DNA of 8,592 nucleotides, from the NCBI GenBank assembly GCA_945862035.1, contig CAMAXB010000123.1:1-8592 (forward strand). Direction: 5' to 3'. The notes under the pieces were generated by a model. It saw only the letters and a program-made list of their open reading frames with translations, had not been told where the DNA came from and made no database searches. Shown piece after piece: positions 1 to 5,521 of this stretch; position 1 is the stretch's first letter, and each line of letters opens with the position of its first letter. Both the position numbers and the translations under genes were made by a program. The DNA is from Opitutus sp. GAS368 (GTDB lineage: Bacteria; Verrucomicrobiota; Verrucomicrobiia; Opitutales; Opitutaceae).

Positions 1-990
1 CGCCACGGGCAGGTGATTTAATTCCGCGAGGTCGGCGATCCGGCGCAACTCGTGCATGCCGCCGCAGAAAAGCACGTCAGGGTGGAGGATGTCGCAGGCA
101 TGGTGCGCGATGAAGAGCCTGAATTGTTCCGCCGAGAACATTTCTCCAATGCAGATCGCCACCGGGCTCTTGGAGCGCACTTCGGCGCAGGAATCCGGAT
201 TGGTGATCGGCGTGGGATCCTCGAGCCAGAGCAGGTTGAGGTGCGCCAGCGCGTTCGCCACGCGGATCGCGTCGGGTACATTGTACTGCATGTGACAGTC
301 CACGCAGATTTCGAAATCCGGTCCGGCCGCGCGGCGCACCGCTTCCAGTCGCGCGACGATCCGGTTGATCTGCTTCAACGAGAGCGAGCGGTTCCACACA
401 TCGGTCACGCACTCGGTCGCCATGAAATCGATGTCGAATTTCATCTGGGTAAAGCCTGATTCCGCCGTCTCGGCCGCCATTTTTTCCCAGGCTGACAGGT
501 CGGTGATGTCGTCGGGCGTGCTGCGATCGAGGTACACGCGCGGCTGATCGCGAAACTTCCCGCCGAGCAAATTGTAGGCCGGCGTCTTCAGTGCCTTGCC
601 GATCAGGTCGCACAGCGCGATGTCGACGCCGCTGGCCGCCCACAGGACCGGCCCCCAAGGGGTGGCGGTGGGCGAGCACATGCTGCAGGCGATGATGTTC
701 TGCGGCCCCATCGGCCCGCGCGGCACGCCGGCCGGATTCGGGGCCTGGGTGCCAAAGAGCATTTCGGAGACGACCGCATTGGCGGCGAACGGATCGCGGC
801 CGCGGAAGTATTCGTCCATGTAGGCGATCCCTTGGGCTACGCCCATAAAATTATCCACCTCGCCTAGACCGTAGATGCCCGCGTCGGTGTCCACACGCAC
901 CACGACTTTGGCGATCTTTGCCTCGCCTCCGCCGACCCCATGGTTGCGGGGTCCCCACAGTTTCATCGAACGAATCTTGGTGATCTTCAT
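1..990 (-). CDS. Enolase-superfamily (mandelate racemase/muconate lactonizing type) sugar-acid dehydratase, C-terminus cut by window edge
   Basis: An uninterrupted frame runs from an ATG at 988-990 to base 1, giving 330 codons; the family is usually about 380-420 residues, so the end lies outside the window. The N-terminal capping domain (about residues 1-130) leads into the barrel through GVDIALCDLIGKAL (121-134) and an LLGG motif (141-144). Barrel residues seen: K184 in QMKFD, D231 in VDCH, E257 in LWLEDP and E283 in CIGE, matching the catalytic lysine and the three Mg2+ ligands. The second lysine of the racemase K-x-K motif is an aspartate here, and D231 is followed by H233. A D-x-H motif is known from galactonate and mannonate dehydratases, so dehydration of an aldonate to a 2-keto-3-deoxy acid is the best guess; the exact substrate is unknown. 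The frame breaks off just before the expected C-terminal catalytic histidine. No Shine-Dalgarno precedes the ATG. It lies downstream of the receptor gene but beyond a terminator, so it may have its own promoter. Confidence 0.9.
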   Translation of the reverse strand, partial: MKITKIRSMKLWGPRNHGVGGGEAKIAKVVVRVDTDAGIYGLGEVDNFMGVAQGIAYMDEYFRGRDPFAANAVVSEMLFGTQAPNPAGVPRGPMGPQNIIACSMCSPTATPWGPVLWAASGVDIALCDLIGKALKTPAYNLLGGKFRDQPRVYLDRSTPDDITDLSAWEKMAAETAESGFTQMKFDIDFMATECVTDVWNRSLSLKQINRIVARLEAVRRAAGPDFEICVDCHMQYNVPDAIRVANALAHLNLLWLEDPTPITNPDSCAEVRSKSPVAICIGEMFSAEQFRLFIAHHACDILHPDVLFCGGMHELRRIADLAELNHLPVA

Positions 991-1064
991 AAACCCAGAA
1001 AGCGGCTGATCGAATTCAAAGGAGGGGTAAGGGCTGCGCGGCCCACGGGCCCACAGCGATCAGG

Positions 1065-1094
1065 GATCCCGACACCCACCCGGGTGCCGGGATC
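1065..1094 (-). repeat. Near-perfect 13-bp inverted repeat between receptor terminator and dehydratase gene
   Basis: Arms 1065-1077 (GATCCCGACACCC) and 1082-1094 (GGGTGCCGGGATC) enclose a 4-base loop. The single imperfection (position 1072 against 1087) is an A-C mismatch in plus-strand RNA but a G-U wobble in minus-strand RNA, so the fold is better on the minus strand, the direction of the flanking genes. It begins 5 bases past the terminator's T-run and ends about 75 bases before the dehydratase start. No T-run follows on the minus strand, so it is not a second intrinsic terminator by itself. It could be a 3'-end stabiliser, a leader structure of the dehydratase mRNA, or a dispersed repeat. 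Confidence 0.6.
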
Positions 1095-1099
1095 GGTCC

Positions 1100-1140
1100 A
1101 AAAAAAAGCTTCACTCCCGAATCAGATCCGGAAGTGAAGC
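1100..1140 (-). terminator. Intrinsic terminator of the TonB-dependent receptor gene
   Basis: On the minus strand the sequence reads GCTTCACT, a loop region, AGTGAAGC, then eight T. The 8-bp stem (1133-1140 with 1108-1115) can extend by two G-C pairs across a one-base bulge, leaving a loop of about 12. The T-run corresponds to A at 1100-1107. It starts 20 bases after the receptor stop codon, the normal place for a rho-independent terminator. Confidence 0.85.
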
Positions 1141-1160
1141 GAGAGAACGAGCCAGGTTCC

Positions 1161-3368
1161 TTAGAACTTGTAGGTCGCGCCGAACGTAAACGTGCGCGGT
1201 GGGCTCGGGTCGACGTAGATCGGGGTCTGCGCGCCCAAGGCGAACGCCTTGTCGAGAACGTTCTCGACGTTCACGCGGACGGTCCAGTTCTTGTTCACGA
1301 CGTAGCTAGCGAACAGATTCATGTTCCAGACGGATTCCAAGGTGATCGGAGCCGGGGTGACGCCGGTCGGGAAGATGTAGCCACCAGGCGTCGCGAAGTA
1401 GTTGCCACCGGTCTTACTGGCACCGCCGCCGATGCTGAGACCCTTGACGGAACCCTCGCGGAACTCGTAACGGGTGAAGAAGCTATAGAGGTTGTCGTAG
1501 GTGTTGTTAACCTTCGCACCCGTCTGGTCCTCAACCGTGCCCTTATAAGCAGTGGCAATGATCTGCCACTCGGGAATCGGCGCCCACGCGATGTTACCGT
1601 CCCACCCCGTTTGGAACTGGATACCGGCCGCGCGGAAGAACGGCTGTTGCGTGATCGGGCTGAGACCGCCCTGGAGGACGGCGACATTGGTCAGCTCGAT
1701 ATCGAAGAACGACAGCGTGGAGGAGAGGCGGCCGCCGAAGAGGGACGTCTTGATGCCGAACTCCTGACCCTTGCCGACCTGAGCGGGAAGCAGGAGACCG
1801 TTGACGTCACGGGTGTTGCTGTTGCCCTGCGGGGCGAAGGTCGTGGAGTCGAGGACGTAGATGGCAACGTCCTTGAGCGGATTGAAGACAATGCCGTAGC
1901 GGTGCAGGTTCTCGTTGAACTGCACGATGCGCGTGCCGCCGGCGGTGTTGCGGGCGTTGACGTCCGGTACATCATTGATCTGCAGCGACGCGGCGCTCCA
2001 ACCGGCCACCAAGATCAGGCGGTCAGGAATGACCGTGGCCTGGTGCTGGTAGTAGTAGGTCGCGCGGCGATTGTTGGTCCAGGAGCCGTGCGACTCGGGT
2101 CGGACGTAGGAACCAAAGGTCGGAACCACGACCGTATCCATTCTCGGATTCGAGATCGAGAAGGCTTGGGCGCCCGTGCCGCCACCGAACGTCGTGCTGC
2201 GGGGGAAGGAACTGCGGACGTATTCGTCGGTAAAACCGAAGCCGGCTGCGCTCTGGTGCTCCATCGAGCCAAGCTTGTAGGTGCCGATGATGTCCTGATT
2301 CAGCACCCAGTTCTCCTGACGCTGGTAGTTGCGACGGGCGAAGAGGGTGAGCTCATTGGTGGCGAGGTTCAGACCCTGGGGAAGCAGGTTCGTGCCTTGA
2401 CGCTCATAGTGGAGGTGAGAAATGGAGGTCTTGGACTCCCAATTGTCGGCGAAGCGGAAGAGCAGCGCGGCGCGCTGACGGTTCTGCTGGTGATTCTCCA
2501 TGATCCCCTTTGCGTAATAGCCCTCGTCGCGGCCGGCGCCGGTGTAGAGCTTGCCATTCGGGAGAACAAAGTTCTGGCCGCCGGCGAGGGAGTCGATGTC
2601 AACGTAGTCGAGTGCGACACGGATGGTCGCGTTCCTGAAATCAAACTGCATGGTCGGGTGAAACGCCACGCGATCGTCCTTCATGTTCTTGAGGTAGGTG
2701 TCGCCGCCCTGGAAGGCTCCGACCGCACGGTAGGAGACACGAGCATCACCGAGGTTGCCCAGCGGGCCGGTCGAGTCGACTTCGGCGCGATAGGTACCCT
2801 CGCTGGTAATCGTCGCGTTGACGATCTGCTGGTCGAAGGGCAGCGGCTTCTTCGTCGACTTGAGGACGATGCCACCGACACCGGCATTCGCGTAAAGCAC
2901 GCCGGCGGGGCCACGGATGACCTCGTAGGAGTCGATGTTCACGTTATCGCTGTAGGGAACGTTCTCGATCGCATCATCGAGGTACGGATTCAGCGTACGG
3001 GCGCCGCGGAGACGGACGGACTCACCGCGATAGAACTGGCTGGCGCCACCGATCGCGAGGACGTCGGACGTCTTGGTCGCGCCGATGTCCTTCACCAAGT
3101 CGCTCGTGATCACGAGAATCGACTGGGGAATCTTGATCAGCTCCTGGTTCGTCTTGAAACCGGAAGCCGCGTTGCTGGTGGTGTAACCACGGTCCTGGGT
3201 CGACTGAACTTCGAATTTGGACATCTGCACCACGTTCTCCGTAGTCTGGGTGCTCGGAGTGACCGCGGGAGAGGTCTGGGCGGAGGAAAACACGCACGTG
3301 GCAAGCGAAGCCACGCACGCGGTAAGGGTTTTGCTGAAGAGCGAAGTACGCGATTTACTGGGTGTCAT
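1161..3368 (-). CDS. TonB-dependent outer-membrane receptor (siderophore-type plug, Opitutaceae style)
   Basis: This 735-residue protein is an outer-membrane beta-barrel for energised import of a substrate too large or scarce for porins. Residues 1-30 look like a signal peptide (basic start, hydrophobic stretch, likely cleavage after SSA30). There is no N-terminal signalling (STN) domain. The plug spans about residues 45-175, with IPQSILVIT (80-88), a VRLRGAR segment near 118-124 and the strongly conserved VIRGPAGVLY (150-159). The rest is barrel, ending in an ENVLDKAF motif and GATYKF with the terminal phenylalanine typical of outer-membrane proteins. The plug resembles ferric-siderophore receptors, but the neighbours (GntR repressor, dehydratase, aldolase) argue for a carbohydrate or sugar-acid ligand; that is inference. 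The ATG at 3366-3368 directly precedes the signal peptide, without an obvious Shine-Dalgarno. A TGTATACA palindrome lies 45 bases upstream, and an intrinsic terminator follows the TAA stop. Confidence 0.95.
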   Translation of the reverse strand: MTPSKSRTSLFSKTLTACVASLATCVFSSAQTSPAVTPSTQTTENVVQMSKFEVQSTQDRGYTTSNAASGFKTNQELIKIPQSILVITSDLVKDIGATKTSDVLAIGGASQFYRGESVRLRGARTLNPYLDDAIENVPYSDNVNIDSYEVIRGPAGVLYANAGVGGIVLKSTKKPLPFDQQIVNATITSEGTYRAEVDSTGPLGNLGDARVSYRAVGAFQGGDTYLKNMKDDRVAFHPTMQFDFRNATIRVALDYVDIDSLAGGQNFVLPNGKLYTGAGRDEGYYAKGIMENHQQNRQRAALLFRFADNWESKTSISHLHYERQGTNLLPQGLNLATNELTLFARRNYQRQENWVLNQDIIGTYKLGSMEHQSAAGFGFTDEYVRSSFPRSTTFGGGTGAQAFSISNPRMDTVVVPTFGSYVRPESHGSWTNNRRATYYYQHQATVIPDRLILVAGWSAASLQINDVPDVNARNTAGGTRIVQFNENLHRYGIVFNPLKDVAIYVLDSTTFAPQGNSNTRDVNGLLLPAQVGKGQEFGIKTSLFGGRLSSTLSFFDIELTNVAVLQGGLSPITQQPFFRAAGIQFQTGWDGNIAWAPIPEWQIIATAYKGTVEDQTGAKVNNTYDNLYSFFTRYEFREGSVKGLSIGGGASKTGGNYFATPGGYIFPTGVTPAPITLESVWNMNLFASYVVNKNWTVRVNVENVLDKAFALGAQTPIYVDPSPPRTFTFGATYKF

Positions 3369-3412
3369 TTGGTTGCAGGGCTAAGTAAGCAGGCCGGTTT
3401 CCAGCCCGCTAA

Positions 3413-3420
3413 TGTATACA
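3413..3420. promoter_or_regulatory. Candidate GntR operator upstream of the receptor gene
   Basis: Perfect 8-bp palindrome TGTATACA, extended on the right to TGTATACAA. It fits the general GntR/FadR-family operator form (y-GT...AC-r palindrome), lies 45 bases upstream of the receptor ATG, and is repeated exactly in front of the repressor's own gene. Binding by the adjacent GntR protein is inference. Confidence 0.6.
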
Positions 3421-3422
3421 AC

Positions 3423-3438
3423 GTCACGCGGCCGTGAC
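3423..3438. promoter_or_regulatory. Second dyad next to the candidate operator
   Basis: Inverted repeat GTCACG-CGGC-CGTGAC (6-bp arms, 4-base spacer), starting 3 bases after the TGTATACA palindrome. Its position, 55-70 bases upstream of the receptor start, suits a transcription-factor site. GTCAC/GTGAC arms differ from the GntR-type palindrome, so a second regulator is possible. It has no copy in the divergent repressor/operon gap. Confidence 0.35.
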
Positions 3439-3610
3439 CTCAAGTCAAGCCCAGGTGAGCGCTGATCCGTGGAAAGAAAGCTCACGATTTGTACACCGAA
3501 GTTGCCCCTCGCCGTCACCAGGATCTCCGGGGCCGCGCTGGCCGTCGCACTTTTCTCCCCTCCTTCGCCTCCGCCAAGCCCCGCCACAAGGCCCCTCGAC
3601 CCAGCCGGGT

Positions 3611-4345
3611 CTAAAGAATAATCGGTTCCGCAAGCATTTTATCTGCATTATTTTGTGACTTTCCTCGGCTTCCGAGATCATGCTCGATCAACTCGTGGAG
3701 GTGATATTCCATGGCCCGCTTGGCTCCGAAGGAATCTGAGGCTGCGATGGCATGATAAATATCGGCATGCTTGGCCTGGACCATCTTCCTGCGCGCGTCG
3801 TTTACCGTCTTATTGAACACCGGTTTGTCGCCGAAGTCGGCCCCGGCCAGTACGCGCTCGAGCAGATGCAGACGCACAATCTCCTTTTTCATTAGGTGGC
3901 TTTTTGCCGCCTCCATGATCGCTAGGTGGAAGCGGGCGTCTTCGCGCGCAAGTTCGTTGAGCAGAGGGCGTTCCTGCTCCGCCATCCGGATCCGCTCCAC
4001 CAGATCCCCCATTGTCTCCAAGGCACTGCGAATCTCCCGCAAATCCAGATCGGTGCGATTCCGTGCCGCCAGGCCGGCCGCATGGCTCTCCAGCGCCAGA
4101 CGAAGGTCACACATCTCACGAAACTCTTTGATGTCGATTGACTTAACAGTCGCCCCGAGATGCGGCTTGATCTCCACCAAGCCATCTGCCTCGAGCTTGC
4201 GCAGCGCGTCCCTAATCGGTGTCCGGCTGACCTTGATCTCCTCCGCCAGATAACCCGTCATCAGGGCTGATCCCGGGGGAAAATGTCCATTCAGCACCCG
4301 CTTGCGAATGTAATCATAAGCAACATCTGTGTTGACACTTTTCAT
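3611..4345 (-). CDS. GntR-family transcriptional regulator, FadR subfamily (FCD domain)
   Basis: This 244-residue protein is a cytoplasmic DNA-binding regulator, very likely the local repressor. Residues about 8-68 form the winged helix-turn-helix, with the hallmark VSRTPIRDALRKLEADGLV (39-57) and the wing KPHLGATV (60-67). Residues about 75-225 form the all-helical FCD effector domain. The metal/ligand set of this domain is visible: D136 and H140 (D-x-x-x-H), H193 in KHADIYHA and H215 in MEYHLH. FCD domains commonly bind small organic or sugar acids near this metal, which suits the surrounding genes. The start ATG (4343-4345) has AGAGGA 10 bases upstream, one of the few plausible Shine-Dalgarno matches in the window. 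Its codon use is visibly less GC-rich than the plus-strand operon. A TGTATACA palindrome 19 bases upstream of the start suggests autoregulation. Confidence 0.95.
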   Translation of the reverse strand: MKSVNTDVAYDYIRKRVLNGHFPPGSALMTGYLAEEIKVSRTPIRDALRKLEADGLVEIKPHLGATVKSIDIKEFREMCDLRLALESHAAGLAARNRTDLDLREIRSALETMGDLVERIRMAEQERPLLNELAREDARFHLAIMEAAKSHLMKKEIVRLHLLERVLAGADFGDKPVFNKTVNDARRKMVQAKHADIYHAIAASDSFGAKRAMEYHLHELIEHDLGSRGKSQNNADKMLAEPIIL

Positions 4346-4470
4346 CTCCGGATCGTCCTCTCAGTGTATACAATAGATTTTACCCCGGGCGCAATCCCCC
4401 GTTCAGATATCTTTCTGTTCCGCGCGGAAGAGTCCCCTTTCGAATCCGGCTTTCCTAACCCCAAATCCAC
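4346..4470. other. Divergent promoter region between the GntR gene and the catabolic operon
   Basis: This 125-base gap must hold promoters for both directions. It has the TGTATACA palindrome near the repressor side and is otherwise rich in C and T. For the leftward gene a weak pair is present: TTGCGC (minus strand, 4389-4394), 18 bases, then TATACA (4365-4370), which overlaps the palindrome. For the operon, TACAAT (4369-4374) matches a -10 box in five of six positions but has no good -35 partner. These promoter calls are weak. Confidence 0.5.
4365..4372. promoter_or_regulatory. Candidate GntR operator in the divergent gap
   Basis: Perfect palindrome TGTATACA, again followed by A as at 3413-3421. 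It overlaps the best -10 candidates in both directions (TATACA leftward, TACAAT rightward), so a bound repressor would block both the gntR gene and the catabolic operon. Read on the minus strand, the two copies share TTGTATACA, then one variable base, then T. Confidence 0.6.
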
Positions 4471-5484
4471 GTGCATTCACTCCTCGTTATCGGCTGCGGA
4501 AGCATAGGCGAGCGCCATTTACGCTGCTTCCAAGCGACCGGCCGGGCCCAGCCCACGGCCTGCGATGCGTCCCCCGCCCTGCTCCAGACCATCGCCAAAA
4601 CGTACCAGGTCCCTACGGCGACTGATTGGCAGCAGGCGCTCGCCAACGGCAAGTTTGACGCTGCCGTCATCTGCACGCCGGCCCATCTCCACGTGCCCAT
4701 GGCGATGCAGATCCTCAAAATGGGCATTCCCGTCCTGATTGAGAAACCGCTCTCCCAATCGCTCGGCGGGATCGAGGAGCTCATCCAGCTCCGCGACGCC
4801 TCCCGCAAGGTCGCCGTGGTCGCCTACGTCCTGCATGTGTTCCCGATTCTGAGCCAGGTGCGCGACTTCCTGCGCAGCGGTACTCTCGGGCCCGTGCTGC
4901 ACGCGACCAGCCTCAGCGGACAGAATTTTCCCAGCGGTCGTCCAGCCCACGCCGTTCATTACTCCAAGACTTACTACCGCGACCGCAAGATGGGAGGCGG
5001 TGCCATTCAGGACGCGCTCACGCACACCGCCAACTGGATGGAAAGCGTCCTCGGACCAACCGACAGCCTGATCTGCGACTGCGCCCACCTCGCCTTGCCC
5101 GAGGTCACGGTCGAGGACACCGTTAACATCTGCGCCCGCAACGGCGGCACCCTCGTCAACTACTCCCTCAACCAGTTCCAGGCCCCGAACGAGTCGACCC
5201 TCCAGTTCAACACCGCGCAGGGCAGCGTGCGCGTCGACCTGCACCTGCGGCGCTGGGGCTGGTTCCGTCTCGGCGACAAGGACTGGACGTGGAACGAGGT
5301 GCCCGCGGTCGAGCGCGACACCCACTTCACCGAACAGGCCAATCGCTTCCTCGATCTGATCGAGGGCAAGCCGGCCCAACTCTGCTCCCTCGAAGCCGCC
5401 CTGCAGACGCTCCGCTTCAATCTCGCCGCACTCCAGTCCGCCGAGTCCGGCTCCCGCGTGGCCTGCGCCACCGTCAAAGGCTAG
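4471..5484 (+). CDS. Gfo/Idh/MocA family NAD(P)-dependent oxidoreductase 1
   Basis: This 337-residue cytoplasmic dehydrogenase belongs to a family acting on sugars, inositols and sugar acids. The Rossmann fold starts at once: VIGCGSIGERH (6-16) holds the G-x-G-x-x-G loop, and the EKP motif is E91-K92-P93. The C-terminal substrate domain has GGGAIQDALTH (175-185), in which D181 and H185 match the catalytic D-x-x-x-H of the family. The start is GTG at 4471: an in-frame stop at 4456-4458 leaves no upstream ATG, GTG or TTG, and the first beta strand follows three residues later. The preceding bases are CCAAATCCAC, with no Shine-Dalgarno. It is the first gene of the plus-strand operon, 37 bases before the ferritin-like gene. 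Length is normal for the family; the substrate cannot be read from the sequence. Confidence 0.92.
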   Translation: MHSLLVIGCGSIGERHLRCFQATGRAQPTACDASPALLQTIAKTYQVPTATDWQQALANGKFDAAVICTPAHLHVPMAMQILKMGIPVLIEKPLSQSLGGIEELIQLRDASRKVAVVAYVLHVFPILSQVRDFLRSGTLGPVLHATSLSGQNFPSGRPAHAVHYSKTYYRDRKMGGGAIQDALTHTANWMESVLGPTDSLICDCAHLALPEVTVEDTVNICARNGGTLVNYSLNQFQAPNESTLQFNTAQGSVRVDLHLRRWGWFRLGDKDWTWNEVPAVERDTHFTEQANRFLDLIEGKPAQLCSLEAALQTLRFNLAALQSAESGSRVACATVKG

Positions 5485-5521
5485 GTCCCCTTCTCCGTTC
5501 CCCCGTCGCACCCCCTTCGCC

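Larger units (their letters stand above)
3369..3610. other. Intergenic regulatory region between GntR gene and receptor gene
   Basis: This 242-base gap should hold the receptor promoter, reading leftward. It contains the TGTATACA palindrome (3413-3420) and an adjacent dyad (3423-3438). No -35/-10 pair of convincing quality and spacing is visible on the minus strand: TTGACT and the overlapping TTGAGG lie upstream of the palindrome, but the distance to a TATACA or TACATT box is too long. A short dyad GACCCAGCCGGGTC (3598-3611) touches the last base of the repressor gene's stop codon and lacks a T-run, so it is not called a terminator. Short open frames here show no family resemblance and no Shine-Dalgarno. 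Confidence 0.6.

Noticed and set aside
1134..3437. A 767-codon open frame on the plus strand across the receptor gene
   Set aside because: It is antisense to a clear TonB-dependent receptor. Its translation is Val/Gly/Arg/Asp-rich without domains, the usual mirror of a GC-rich coding strand.
3490..3495. TGTACA as a third GntR operator
   Set aside because: It lacks the central AT of TGTATACA, so the half-sites are two bases closer; a 6-base palindrome is also expected by chance.
3598..3611. GACCC-AGCC-GGGTC dyad as the terminator of the repressor gene
   Set aside because: The stem is only 5 bp, it touches the last base of the stop codon, and no T-run follows on the minus strand.
3381..3681. 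Short open frames in the gap between the repressor and receptor genes
   Set aside because: They overlap each other on both strands, lack Shine-Dalgarno sequences and family resemblance, and cover the probable receptor promoter.
4332..4372. TTGACA (4332-4337) as the -35 box of the plus-strand operon
   Set aside because: It lies inside the gntR coding start, and the distance to the nearest -10-like box (TATACA at 4367) is 29 bases, far beyond the usual 16-18.
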